DNA of 64,000 bases, taken from Alphaproteobacteria bacterium (GTDB lineage Bacteria > Pseudomonadota > Alphaproteobacteria > CACIAM-22H2). The position numbers and the translations under genes were made by a program. Location: NCBI GenBank assembly GCA_017308135.1, contig JAFKFM010000007.1, forward strand, positions 638,001-702,000. Direction: 5' to 3'. Below the pieces are notes generated by a model that searched no databases, was not told where the DNA came from, and worked only from the letters and a program-made list of their open reading frames with translations. Each line of letters opens with the position of its first letter. Position 1 is the stretch's first letter. Below are positions 7,352 through 16,821 of this stretch, in pieces.

Positions 7352-8671
7352 ATGACTCCAGGACTGTGCCGGGATTGTTTTGCGCGGATCGAGGATGCGG
7401 CGGCTTTGCGGTGCGCCGCGTGCGGCTCCGCGCGCATCGTCCGGCATCCCGAACTCGACACGCTGAGCCTCGCGCATATCGATTGCGACGCGTTCTACGC
7501 GTCGGTCGAGAAGCGTGACGATCCCAGTTTGCGCGACAAGGCGCTGATCATCGGCGGCGGCACGCGCGGCGTCGTCTCGACCGCCTGTTATAACGCGCGC
7601 AAATTCGGCGTGCGCTCGGCGATGCCGATGTTCAAGGCGCGCGAGCTTTGCCCGCATGCCGTGATCCTGCGCCCCGATATGGCGAAATACGCCGGCGTCT
7701 CGCGCCAGGTGAAGGCGATTTTCGAGGAAACGACGCCCTTGGTCGAAAGCCTATCGCTGGACGAGGCGTTTCTCGATCTGTCGGGCACCGAAAAACTCCA
7801 TCACGCAACGCCGGCGGCGACGCTCGCGCGCATCGCCAAGCGGATCGAGGTCGAGATCGGCATCACCGTGTCGGTCGGGTTGGCGCCCAACAAGCTGATC
7901 GCGAAACTCGCCTCCGAGCTCGAAAAACCGCGCGGCTTCGGCGTGATCGGGCGGGCGGAGGCGCATGCGTTTTTGGCGACGCGTTCCATCCGCGTATTGC
8001 CCGGTGTGGGGCCGAAGCTGGGGGCGCGACTGGCCGAGGACGGCTTCGTTTCGGTCGCCGATTTGCAGCGCGCGGGCGAGCGCGAACTCGCCGCGCGCTA
8101 CGCGGATACGGGCAAATGGCTGTTCGGCATGGCGGAGGGGCGCGACAACCGCGCGGTCGAGCCCGAGCGCGAGGCCAAGGTGATTTCGGCCGAAACGACC
8201 TTCCTGCGCGATCTGGGCGACGCGGAGGAATTGTCGAGCGAGCTTTGGCCGCTGGCCGAAAAGGTCGCCTATCGGCTCAAGAAGCATCATTTGGCCGGGC
8301 GGACGGTTCAGCTGAAGCTGCGACTGTCGAATTTCCAGATTCTGACCCGCCGCACGACCCTGCCCGCAGGCACGCAACTGGCCGATACCCTGTTCCGCGC
8401 CGCGGACGAGATGCTGCGCAAGGAAGTCGCCCGCGACCGCCAGCGCCGATTCCGCCTGATCGGGGTGGGCGCCAGCGAATTGGCCGAGCCGGGGGTGGAA
8501 CCAGTGCGCCAGAGCGACCTTTTCGGAACGGAACCCGTATCGGGTCCGGACGATCCCCGCTCGGCCAAGGTCGAGAAGGCGATCGACGCCGTTCGCGATA
8601 AATTCGGGCTGGCGGCCATCCGAAAGGGGCGTGGCTTGGGCCGGGGACGCTTGCCGCCCCGCCGGGGGTGA
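7352..8671 (+). CDS. dinB: DNA polymerase IV (Y-family) with N-terminal zinc ribbon
   Basis: A 439-aa translesion polymerase. Catalytic acidic residues are visible in HIDCDAFYASVE (D44) and LSLDEAFLD (D137/E138); the helix-hairpin-helix thumb (VLPGVGPKLGARL) and little-finger domain follow. An extra N-terminal segment carries two CxxC pairs (C6/C9 and C21/C24), a small zinc ribbon that E. coli DinB lacks and that I associate with alphaproteobacterial Pol IV. ATG 7352 begins directly before these cysteines. Divergent from the carbamoylase gene. Likely SOS or stress induced, though no LexA box was identified. Confidence 0.92.
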   Translation: MTPGLCRDCFARIEDAAALRCAACGSARIVRHPELDTLSLAHIDCDAFYASVEKRDDPSLRDKALIIGGGTRGVVSTACYNARKFGVRSAMPMFKARELCPHAVILRPDMAKYAGVSRQVKAIFEETTPLVESLSLDEAFLDLSGTEKLHHATPAATLARIAKRIEVEIGITVSVGLAPNKLIAKLASELEKPRGFGVIGRAEAHAFLATRSIRVLPGVGPKLGARLAEDGFVSVADLQRAGERELAARYADTGKWLFGMAEGRDNRAVEPEREAKVISAETTFLRDLGDAEELSSELWPLAEKVAYRLKKHHLAGRTVQLKLRLSNFQILTRRTTLPAGTQLADTLFRAADEMLRKEVARDRQRRFRLIGVGASELAEPGVEPVRQSDLFGTEPVSGPDDPRSAKVEKAIDAVRDKFGLAAIRKGRGLGRGRLPPRRG

Positions 8672-8715
8672 ATTAGGGTCTTTGAATCGTCCAGGTTTAC
8701 CCTTAAGACCAATAC

Positions 8716-10008
8716 ATGCCGGGTCCGCTTAGTCCGCAAGAAATCGTCAAGATCCTTTCGGACCACGAGAAATTCCTGAATCGAAAGCCGGGGGGCGTAC
8801 GCGCCAACCTGACGCTCGCCGATTTGCATGGCGTGTCGTTGACGCGCGCCAATCTGCGCCAGGCGAAGCTGCCCGGCGCCAATCTGTCGCGCGCGGTACT
8901 TGCGGGCGCGGATTTGTCCGAAGCCGATCTGTTCGCCGCCAATTTCGATCGCGCGGATTTGAGCCTCTCCAACCTCGCCAAAGCCGATCTGCGCGGCGCT
9001 TATCTGCGCGGCTGCCGCCTGCGCGGCGCCAATCTGCGCGGCGCCGATCTGCGCGGCGGCACGTTGATGCAGTCGCGCCGCGGCGACGGTATCGCGCTGG
9101 TTTCGGCCGATCTGCAAGGCTCCGATCTCGAGCAGGCGATTCTGGCGAAAGCCAACGCGCAAGGTGCCGATCTTTCCAAAGCGAATTTGACCGAGGCGGA
9201 TTGCACCGGCGCCAAGCTGACCGGCTGCAATCTCGAACTCGCGTCGATGCCGCGCGCCAATATGGAAGGCGCAATTTTGAAGGGCGCCAATGTCATGGGC
9301 GCCAATCTTGCGGGCGCGAACCTCAAAGGCGTGGATTTGTCGGGCGCCATCATGGACGGCGCCGATCTGCGCGACGCCAATCTGATCGGCGCGATCCTGG
9401 CGGGCGTGGATTTGTCGCGCGCCAATACGCAGGGCGCCAATATGGCGGTCGAGGCCGAACAGCTTTCCGACGCCGTCCAATCGCAGCTGCGCGATCACGC
9501 TTTGTGGATCAAGTCGGAAGGCCGCTTGGGCCGCCGCGCCGATTTCACCAAGGCCGATCTGTCCGGCCTCGATTTCTCCAACGCCAATCTTTCGGGCGCC
9601 ACGCTGACGGGCGCGCGCCTTTCCGGCACCAAGCTGGTGCGCTGCCAGATGATCATGAGCGATCTGTCGGGTGCGGATCTCAAAGGCGCCAATTGCGCGG
9701 AAGCGAATTTCAACGGCGCCAATCTCAGCCATTGCGACGCGCAAGGCGCCACGTTCACCAAAGCCTCGCTTGCACCGGTCAATATGCCGCTGCCCAACGG
9801 CCAGCCTTCGGGCCGGTTGTGGCCCGCGAATTTGGCCGACGCGAATTTTCAGGACGCCGATTTCGCCGGCGCCAATCTTCACCGCGCCAACGTGCTGGAC
9901 GCGAATTTCACGCGCTCGATCCTGCGCGACGCGATCCTGCTCGATGTCGATCTGTCGCTCGCCAAGAGCGACGGTGCGGACATCGCCGGCGCGATTATGC
10001 GCCGCTGA
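8716..10008 (+). CDS. Pentapeptide-repeat protein
   Basis: A 430-aa protein of tandem A(D/N)LXX pentapeptides, which fold into a right-handed quadrilateral beta-helix. A short non-repeat cap (residues 1-30, PLSPQEIVKILSDHEKFL) precedes a first repeat block (about 33-245). An interruption at about 246-275 (QLSDAVQSQLRDHALWIKSE) precedes a second block (about 276-430), itself broken by a Pro-rich loop near 355-370. No signal peptide or membrane segment. The function of most such proteins is unknown; some mimic DNA and bind gyrase. ATG 8716. Its stop is immediately followed by the convergent speE stop, with no spacer. Confidence 0.88.
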   Translation: MPGPLSPQEIVKILSDHEKFLNRKPGGVRANLTLADLHGVSLTRANLRQAKLPGANLSRAVLAGADLSEADLFAANFDRADLSLSNLAKADLRGAYLRGCRLRGANLRGADLRGGTLMQSRRGDGIALVSADLQGSDLEQAILAKANAQGADLSKANLTEADCTGAKLTGCNLELASMPRANMEGAILKGANVMGANLAGANLKGVDLSGAIMDGADLRDANLIGAILAGVDLSRANTQGANMAVEAEQLSDAVQSQLRDHALWIKSEGRLGRRADFTKADLSGLDFSNANLSGATLTGARLSGTKLVRCQMIMSDLSGADLKGANCAEANFNGANLSHCDAQGATFTKASLAPVNMPLPNGQPSGRLWPANLADANFQDADFAGANLHRANVLDANFTRSILRDAILLDVDLSLAKSDGADIAGAIMRR

Positions 10009-10866
<858 letters not shown>

Positions 10867-10879
10867 CGCGTAACTCCGA

Positions 10880-10913
10880 AAAAGAAAAGGGCGGTCGCGA
10901 TGGACCGCCCTTT
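10880..10913 (-). terminator. Intrinsic terminator or attenuator between speD and speE
   Basis: On the minus strand an 11-bp perfect stem (AAAGGGCGGTC paired with GACCGCCCTTT, 6-base loop) is followed by TTTTCTTTTT. It lies after the speD stop and just before the speE start, so it should cut polarity between the two genes. Confidence 0.72.
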
Positions 10914-10937
10914 CCACGTGATTGGGCGAAAAGGCGA

Positions 10938-11444
10938 TCAGGCCATGATGCCGCGGCGGCTTTCGACGACCTGGATCGAGGTCGGTTCGAAGGCACGCTT
11001 GATCGCCGGGATCGCCTGATAGGGATCGCACACGCCGCACATGAACACGTCGATCGCGGCGTATTCGCGTTCCGGCCAAGTGTGGATCGAGATGTGGCTT
11101 TCCGCCAGCACCAGCACGCCCGACAGGCCGGCATTCGGCCCGAAATGGTGCAGGTGGCAATGCAGAATCGTCGCGCCGGCGGTGACGGCCCCTTCGCGCA
11201 ACGCGGCTTCGGTCAGCGCCGAATCGCCAAGATTCTTCGCCCCCCACAGCTCGATCAGCAGATGGGTGCCGGCGTATTTTACGCCGTTGCGTTCGATGAA
11301 GTGATCTTTGGCGACCGTTTCGACGGGAGCGTGTGTGGACAGGACCGGCTGATCGGCCGACTGCGCCTTGAGGGATTTGGGGGAGGCGTCACGGGCATCA
11401 CCGGTGACGACCTTCAAATTGCGCAGTACGGAGTTTTTTGCCAT
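10938..11444 (-). CDS. speD: S-adenosylmethionine decarboxylase proenzyme
   Basis: A 168-aa pyruvoyl enzyme of the short bacterial/archaeal type. Self-cleavage should occur at ES(116)H in ESHISIHTWPE, generating the pyruvoyl group from Ser116; the processing His121 and catalytic Cys136 (VFMCG) are in place. It makes decarboxylated SAM for speE. I chose ATG 11444 (MAKNSV), with GAGGTG upstream; the frame is open further to a TTG at 11573, but that would translate across a terminator-like hairpin. About 45 residues precede the conserved core, slightly longer than the shortest homologues. Confidence 0.9.
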   Translation of the reverse strand: MAKNSVLRNLKVVTGDARDASPKSLKAQSADQPVLSTHAPVETVAKDHFIERNGVKYAGTHLLIELWGAKNLGDSALTEAALREGAVTAGATILHCHLHHFGPNAGLSGVLVLAESHISIHTWPEREYAAIDVFMCGVCDPYQAIPAIKRAFEPTSIQVVESRRGIMA

Positions 11445-11492
11445 TCCTTGCCCACACCTCCAAACCATCCCCATCGGACGGGGACACGATTG

Positions 11493-11531
11493 AAAAAACG
11501 GGGTGACCGACTCCAACGCCGGGCACCCCGT
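11493..11531 (-). promoter_or_regulatory. Terminator-like hairpin in the speD leader (candidate attenuator)
   Basis: On the minus strand ACGGGGTG pairs with CACCCCGT across an 18-base loop that can form a further small stem, and six T residues follow immediately. It lies after the acyl-CoA dehydrogenase stop and about 50 bases before the speD start. It could end the upstream transcript or attenuate speD. Confidence 0.55.
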
Positions 11532-11615
11532 GCTTATGACTCGGTTTTTGAACGCTAATTTCCCGGGGTTCAAGAAAATTTTGAACCTGTCCCCAAGATT
11601 CCTCGCACGCTGTGG

Positions 11616-13418
11616 CTAAAAATCGGCCGCTTGGGCCGCCAAGACCGACTCGGCACCGTCGCGCACGCCATGTAGCGCGCCCGGCACCTTGGACAGAAGA
11701 TGGTCGGCGAAATGCCGGGCCACAAGTAAGCGGCGACGCGTATGCGGGTCGCCGGGGCGCTTCGCGGCCAAAAACGCGCCTTTGGCGAGCAAAGCGCCGC
11801 CCGCCAGCGTGCCCAGCATGTCGAGGAACGGCACGGCCCCGGCGGCGACTTTGTCGGGTTCCGTCTTCGCCGTCTCGACGATGAAGTTCCCGGCAGCGGC
11901 GACCGCGTCGCGCGCTTGCGTCAAAGTCTCGCGCACACGGACGAGATCGGGTTGCGTATCGCTCGCAAGATCGGCTTCGATCGCGGCGATCTCGTCGAGG
12001 AAAGTTTCGAGCGCCGCCCCGCCGTCGCGCGCGATCTTGCGGAAGACGAGATCGTTGGCCTGGATGCCGTTCGTCCCCTCGTAGATCGGCGTGATGCGCG
12101 CGTCGCGATAATACTGGGCGGCCCCCGTCTCCTCGATATAGCCCATGCCGCCGTGGATCTGGACGCCGAGCGAGGCGACGGTGACGCCGATATCGGTCGA
12201 CCAGGCTTTGACGACGGGTGTCAGCAGATCGACGCGCGCTTGGTGATAGGCGCGGGTCGCGGCGTCGGGCGACTTGGCCGCCAGATCGAGCGACAGATGC
12301 GCTGTGTAGGTGAGGGCGCGCGCCGCGTCGAGCCGCGCTTTCATATCCAGCAGCATGCGCCGCACATCGGGATGTTCGATGATCGCGACGGGCTCCGGCG
12401 TCTTGCCCGACAGCGCACGGCTCTGCACGCGCGTTTTGGCGTAGGCGGCGGCTTGTTGGTAGGCGCGCTCGGCGATCGCGACACCTTGCAAGCCGACCGA
12501 TAGCCGCGCGTTGTTCATCATGATGAACATGCATTCGAGGCCGCGATTTTCCGCGCCGATCAGCCAGCCCAGCGCCCCGCCATCGTCGCCGAACGCCATC
12601 ACGCAGGTGGGGGCGGCCGAAATGCCGAGCTTATGTTCGAGCGAGACGCAGCGCAGATCGTTCTTGGCGCCGAGGCTGGTGCCGTCGGCGCCGGCGGGCA
12701 GGAATTTCGGCACCAGGAACAGCGAAATCCCCTTCGATCCGGCGGGGGCACCCGGCGTGCGCGCGAGCACCATGTGGACGATGTTGTCCGCCATGTCGTG
12801 CTCGCCATAGGTGATGAAGATCTTGTTGCCGGTGATGCGATAGGCTTTGCCGAGCGCGCTATCGTTGGCGGGATCGGCCACCGCGCGCGTTTTGATGGCG
12901 CCGACATCCGATCCGGCCTGCGGCTCGGTCAAATTCATCGTGCCGCTCCACGCCCCCGAAACGAGCTTGGGCACGTAGATCCGGCGCTGTTCGGCCGTGC
13001 CGTGCGTCGCCAGCAATTCGACCGCGCCATGCGACAACAGCGGGCACAGGCCGAACGCCAGATTGGCCGATTGCCACATTTCGGTGACCGCGACCGCCAA
13101 GGCCCAGGGCAAGCCTTGGCCGCCATGCGCTTCGGCGAAGGGCACCGCGTTCCAGCCGCCGTCGACGAAGCGCTGATAGGCCTCGGCGAAGCCCGGCGCG
13201 GTGCGCACCACGCCGTTTTCGAGCTTGGCGCCCGCCTTGTCGCCAGAATGGTTCAGCGGCGCCAATTCGCCCGACGCGAAGGCCCCGGCGGCGTCGAGCA
13301 CGGCATGCGCGGTTTCGCCCTCGAGATGCTCGCCGCCCGGTATGCCGACGAGCGCCTGGGATGCGCCCAGCGTTTCGAGCACGAACAGCATTTCGTCGAT
13401 CGGGGCCGTGTAGTCCAT
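11616..13418 (-). CDS. Acyl-CoA dehydrogenase, long (DmdC/AcdA-like) family
   Basis: A 600-aa FAD enzyme that alpha,beta-dehydrogenates acyl-CoA thioesters. Features: N-terminal MDYTAPIDEMLFVLE, middle-domain block MNLTEPQAGSDVGAIKT (near 155-171), ITGNKIFITYGEHD, and C-terminal IHGGMGYIEETGAAQYYRDARITPIYEGTNG-type block (seen as segments) carrying the FAD and CoA contacts. At 600 aa with a C-terminal extension it fits the group containing 3-methylmercaptopropionyl-CoA dehydrogenase (DmdC) and long-chain relatives; substrate cannot be fixed. It lies 19 bases downstream of the flavoprotein stop, so the two may be co-transcribed. Confidence 0.87.
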   Translation of the reverse strand: MDYTAPIDEMLFVLETLGASQALVGIPGGEHLEGETAHAVLDAAGAFASGELAPLNHSGDKAGAKLENGVVRTAPGFAEAYQRFVDGGWNAVPFAEAHGGQGLPWALAVAVTEMWQSANLAFGLCPLLSHGAVELLATHGTAEQRRIYVPKLVSGAWSGTMNLTEPQAGSDVGAIKTRAVADPANDSALGKAYRITGNKIFITYGEHDMADNIVHMVLARTPGAPAGSKGISLFLVPKFLPAGADGTSLGAKNDLRCVSLEHKLGISAAPTCVMAFGDDGGALGWLIGAENRGLECMFIMMNNARLSVGLQGVAIAERAYQQAAAYAKTRVQSRALSGKTPEPVAIIEHPDVRRMLLDMKARLDAARALTYTAHLSLDLAAKSPDAATRAYHQARVDLLTPVVKAWSTDIGVTVASLGVQIHGGMGYIEETGAAQYYRDARITPIYEGTNGIQANDLVFRKIARDGGAALETFLDEIAAIEADLASDTQPDLVRVRETLTQARDAVAAAGNFIVETAKTEPDKVAAGAVPFLDMLGTLAGGALLAKGAFLAAKRPGDPHTRRRLLVARHFADHLLSKVPGALHGVRDGAESVLAAQAADF

Positions 13419-13437
13419 CGCGCACCTCTTGCGGGTG

Positions 13438-14847
13438 TCAGGGCAGCAGCTTGCCGGGATTGAGGATGTTGTTGGGGTCGAACGCGGCCTTCAGCGTGCG
13501 CATCAATTGGAGCGCGGTCGCGTCCTTGTGAAGCGGCAGCTCGTCGCGCTTGAGAATGCCGATGCCGTGTTCGGCCGAGATCGAGCCGCGATATTCGGCG
13601 ACGATCGCATGCACGCGCGCGTTCATTTCGTGGCGCAGCGCTTGGAATTTGTCGTCGGCCCAGTCGAGCGGGCGGCTGATATTGAAATGGATATTGCCGT
13701 CGCCCGCATGGCCGAAGGCGCAAACCCGCGCGCCCGGCACGAAAGCTTCGACCGCCGCGGCCCCGCGCGCCAGGAAATCCGGCACCGACGAGACCGGCAC
13801 CGAAATATCGTGCTTGATCGAAGCACCCTCGGGCTTTTGCGCTTCGGTCATGCTCTCGCGCAATTTCCACAGCGCCTTGCGCTGCTGCTCGGACGACGCG
13901 ATCGCGGCGTCTAGGACGAGCCCGTCCTCCATCGCGCGTTCGAGCAGGCGTTCGACCATGGTCTTGAGCGCGCCGCCCAGATCGCCGGCGGCGAATTCGA
14001 TCAGCGCGTACCAGGGATGTTTTTCCGCCAGCGGATCGGCCGTGCCCGGAATATGCGCGAACACGAAATCGAGCAGACGGCGTTCGGTCAATTCGAACGC
14101 CTGGACGTTGCCGCCGCTTTCCGCCTTCGCGCGGCCGAGCAATTCGATCCCGGCTTTGGGATCGGGCAACGCGACGAAGCAGGTTTCGACCTCGCGCATC
14201 GCGGGGAACAGTTTCAGCACGGCGGCGGTGATGATACCGAGCGTGCCTTCCGCGCCGAGGAAGATCTGTTTGAGATCGTAGCCGGTGTTGTCCTTGCGCA
14301 AGCCGGTCATCGTGTCGAGCACGCGCCCGTCGGCGAGCACGACTTCGAGGCCGAGGACGAGATCGCGCGCCATGCCATAGCGCAGCACGTTGATGCCGCC
14401 CGCGTTGGTCGACAGATTGCCGCCGATCCGGCACGAGCCTTCGGCCGCCAGCGACAGCGGGAACAAACGGTCCGCGTCCGCCGCGCGCTTCTGGATATCG
14501 GCGAGGACGACGCCCGCTTCGACCGTCATCGTATCGTTGACCGGATCGAGCGCGCGGATTTTGTCGAGCCTTGCCAGGGACAGGACGATCTGCGTGCCGC
14601 TCGTGTCGGGTACGCCGCCGCCGACCAAGCCGGTATTGCCGCCCTGGGGAACGACCGGCAGGCGGTTCTCGTTACAAAACTTCAGCACCGCCGCGACTTC
14701 GCGCGTATCGGCCGGGCGCACGACCGCACGGGCCTTGCCGTGGAACAGGCCGCGCTCCTCCTTCTCGTATGGGGCAAGGTCGGCGGGCGTATCGAGCCAG
14801 CCGGCGGGGCCGACGAGATCGCGCAGGCGGGTCAGAATTTCGCTCAT
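13438..14847 (-). CDS. FAD-linked D-2-hydroxyacid dehydrogenase (GlcD/D2HGDH family)
   Basis: A 469-aa flavoprotein of the vanillyl-alcohol-oxidase fold. The PP-loop VVPQGGNTGLVGGGVP (near 64-79) binds FAD, and the C-terminal block EHGIGILKRDELP and AFDPNNILNPGKLLP are typical of GlcD, D-lactate and D-2-hydroxyglutarate dehydrogenases. It oxidises a D-2-hydroxyacid to the 2-oxoacid, probably feeding electrons to ETF or quinone. ATG 14847 (MSEIL) is chosen; upstream in-frame residues do not resemble the family. Adjacent acyl-CoA dehydrogenase is also ETF-type, which suggests shared electron transfer. Confidence 0.87.
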   Translation of the reverse strand: MSEILTRLRDLVGPAGWLDTPADLAPYEKEERGLFHGKARAVVRPADTREVAAVLKFCNENRLPVVPQGGNTGLVGGGVPDTSGTQIVLSLARLDKIRALDPVNDTMTVEAGVVLADIQKRAADADRLFPLSLAAEGSCRIGGNLSTNAGGINVLRYGMARDLVLGLEVVLADGRVLDTMTGLRKDNTGYDLKQIFLGAEGTLGIITAAVLKLFPAMREVETCFVALPDPKAGIELLGRAKAESGGNVQAFELTERRLLDFVFAHIPGTADPLAEKHPWYALIEFAAGDLGGALKTMVERLLERAMEDGLVLDAAIASSEQQRKALWKLRESMTEAQKPEGASIKHDISVPVSSVPDFLARGAAAVEAFVPGARVCAFGHAGDGNIHFNISRPLDWADDKFQALRHEMNARVHAIVAEYRGSISAEHGIGILKRDELPLHKDATALQLMRTLKAAFDPNNILNPGKLLP

Positions 14848-14960
14848 AGCGGCGCGATCATAGCGCCAAGCGCAGGGCCGGCAACGCATACGATTTCGCC
14901 TTGGTCTTGGCGCGAGCCGGGGCTTATAGTCCCTGCCGCGGCCGCGAAGGCGGCGGCACC

Positions 14961-15090
14961 GGTTTCGGGGGAAACCCGTGTTTCAAGGCGGGGACCACGC
15001 AACGGCATGAATTCTAGCTTTCGCGGGACCGTGACGGCTTCGGCCGTCCGCTCGCGGAAAGGGCCGCCGCTCCGGGGGGTGCGGCGGCCC
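14961..15090 (+). other. Highly structured intergenic segment (three consecutive hairpins)
   Basis: GGTTTC/GAAACC (14961-14976), then GACGGC-TTCG-GCCGTC (15033-15048) capped by a stable UUCG tetraloop inside a bulged CTTTCGCG/CGCGGAAAG stem (15018-15061), then a 10-bp stem GGGCCGCCGC/GCGGCGGCCC (15061-15090). All lie within 150 bases before the acetyltransferase start. It could be a 5' leader, a small RNA or a terminator for either side. I recognise no known RNA family. Confidence 0.4.
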
Positions 15091-15111
15091 ACCTTTCCCG
15101 GATAGGTTACG

Positions 15112-15633
15112 TTGAGCATCATCGTCCGCCCGTCGCGCGACAGCGACATCCCCGCGATCGCCGCGATCTACGCCCATCACGTGCGCCACGGCCTGGCGAG
15201 TTTCGAGGACGTGCCGCCGGACGAAGCCGAGCTTGCCAAGCGCCGCTTGGACGTCGTCACGAAGGGTTTTCCCTATCTGGTTGCGGAATCCGAAGGCCGG
15301 TTGCGCGGCTATTGCTATGCCGGGCTCTACCGCACGCGCGTTGCCTATCGCTTCACGCTGGAGGATTCGGTCTATGTGGCGCCCGACGCGATCCGCCAAG
15401 GGGTGGGCCGCGCCTTGCTGGGCGCGCTGATCCCGGCTTGCGAAGCGACGGGGGCCCGCCAATTGATCGCGGTGATCGGCGACAGCGCCAATCATTCCTC
15501 GATCGGTTTGCACGAAGCGTTCGGCTTTCAGCGCGTCGGCTTGCTGCCGTCGGTCGGCTGGAAATTCGGCCGCTGGGTGGATTCGGTGCTGATGCAGCGC
15601 GCGCTGGGGCCGGGCGATACGAACGCGCCCTAG
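15112..15633 (+). CDS. GNAT N-acetyltransferase, phosphinothricin/methionine-sulfone type
   Basis: A 173-aa GCN5-related acetyltransferase of the Pat/MnaT group: IYAHHVRHGLASFE near residues 20-33, acetyl-CoA-binding RQGVGRALLGALI (about 95-107), and GLHEAFGFQRVG plus VGWKFGRWVDSV near the C-terminus. These enzymes N-acetylate amino-acid analogues such as L-phosphinothricin or methionine sulfone. The start is TTG 15112; no ATG gives the conserved N-terminus SIIVRPSRDSD. Its stop overlaps the convergent MFS gene's stop by 4 bases. Confidence 0.88.
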   Translation: MSIIVRPSRDSDIPAIAAIYAHHVRHGLASFEDVPPDEAELAKRRLDVVTKGFPYLVAESEGRLRGYCYAGLYRTRVAYRFTLEDSVYVAPDAIRQGVGRALLGALIPACEATGARQLIAVIGDSANHSSIGLHEAFGFQRVGLLPSVGWKFGRWVDSVLMQRALGPGDTNAP

Positions 15634-16775
15634 CGTTTCGCGCGCGTGCTCGCGATATGCGCGGCGATGGCGAGGCCCGCGAGGCATGCGAGCGTGACCG
15701 GCAAGCCCAGGCGCGGACTTGCCTCCATCGCCAAACCGATCAGCGTGGGCCCCGCCGTACAGCCGATCGTGTAGCCCGACACGACCGAGGCGGTCGCGCG
15801 CAGCAAGGCCGTACCCGAGAAGCCGTGGCCCACACGGATCATCGCCAACGTGTAGAGCATGCCGCCCGCACCACCCCACAGGAATGCGGTGAACATCGCC
15901 CCCGTGGCACCGGTCGCCAGGAAAGGCGCCGCAACGGATGTGACGATCAGGCAAACCAGCGCGCCGCGCACCGTACGATCGACCGAGATTTTGTCGGCGA
16001 GCCAGCCCGCCGGATATTGCGCCAGGAACGAACCCGCCCCCAAGGCGGCGGCGAGCAAGGCGGCTTCGGCCGCACTCAAGCCGATCGCCAGCCCCCAATA
16101 GGTGCCGATGCCGGTCAAGCCGGTTTCGAACGCGCCGCCGACGACGGCCGCGACGATCGCGGCGGGGACGGCGCGCAAGACCAGCGCGAAGCTGCTTTCG
16201 CGCGGGCGTTCGTCGCCCTCGCGCGCCGGCGTCGCGGGCAGGCCCGAGGCGAGCAGCCATGAGAGCGTCCACAGCAAGATGGCGATGAAAGCCGGGACCG
16301 GGCTATCGGGCGCGAAGGGCGTGAGCAGCAGCGGCCCGCACATGAACGAGAAACCGAGCGAGGTTTCGTAAAGCCCGACCGCCCGGCCGCGCCGGTCGGC
16401 GGGGACGAGGTCGACGACCCAGGCTTCGGACACGATCCAGCGCAACGCCGCGGCGACGCCGATCAGGAAATTGATCGCGCACCAGACGAGGTAATTCTCG
16501 GTCAGCGCGAAGACCAGCGGAAAGGGCGCGGAGATCAACGCCGCCTGCACATACATCGTGCTGCCGCCGATGATCTGGGCGAGCCGGGCGATGAACGGTG
16601 CCAGCGCCAGGACGGCGAGCCACGGGATGGCCGAAAATACGCCGATCGCCGTTGCCGAATGGCCCAGCCCTTCCAGACGGATCGCCGTGTAGGGGATCAA
16701 CAGCGAAAAGCCGATAACGGCGGCGACGCCGGATGCGCCCAGGCGCCAGACGGAAAGGGGGACGGTCGCGCTCAT
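15630..16775 (-). CDS. Major facilitator superfamily transporter
   Basis: A 381-aa integral membrane protein with about twelve hydrophobic segments and YbfB/YcaD-like MFS character. The loop LVPADRRGRAVGLYETSLG (near 125-143) is the equivalent of the MFS signature between helices 4 and 5. ATG 16775 (MSATVPLSV) places the first helix at once; an earlier in-frame start would add about 40 polar residues. Substrate unknown. Neighbours are two acetyltransferases, one on each side, which could hint at export or resistance functions, but that is inference. Confidence 0.82.
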   Translation of the reverse strand: MSATVPLSVWRLGASGVAAVIGFSLLIPYTAIRLEGLGHSATAIGVFSAIPWLAVLALAPFIARLAQIIGGSTMYVQAALISAPFPLVFALTENYLVWCAINFLIGVAAALRWIVSEAWVVDLVPADRRGRAVGLYETSLGFSFMCGPLLLTPFAPDSPVPAFIAILLWTLSWLLASGLPATPAREGDERPRESSFALVLRAVPAAIVAAVVGGAFETGLTGIGTYWGLAIGLSAAEAALLAAALGAGSFLAQYPAGWLADKISVDRTVRGALVCLIVTSVAAPFLATGATGAMFTAFLWGGAGGMLYTLAMIRVGHGFSGTALLRATASVVSGYTIGCTAGPTLIGLAMEASPRLGLPVTLACLAGLAIAAHIASTRAKR

Positions 16776-16821
16776 GACCGGCGTGGTATAAAGCGAATCG
16801 GATTGGAGGCCACCCGCAAAA

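Noticed and set aside
8860..9980. Repeated GGCGCCAATCT-like words resembling a repeat array
   Set aside because: They encode the pentapeptide repeats GAN/DL; spacing is a multiple of the codon pattern with no unique spacers, so not CRISPR.
11445..11573. N-terminally extended speD starting from TTG
   Set aside because: The extension would translate through a terminator-like hairpin and has no likeness to SpeD; ATG 11444 has a ribosome site.
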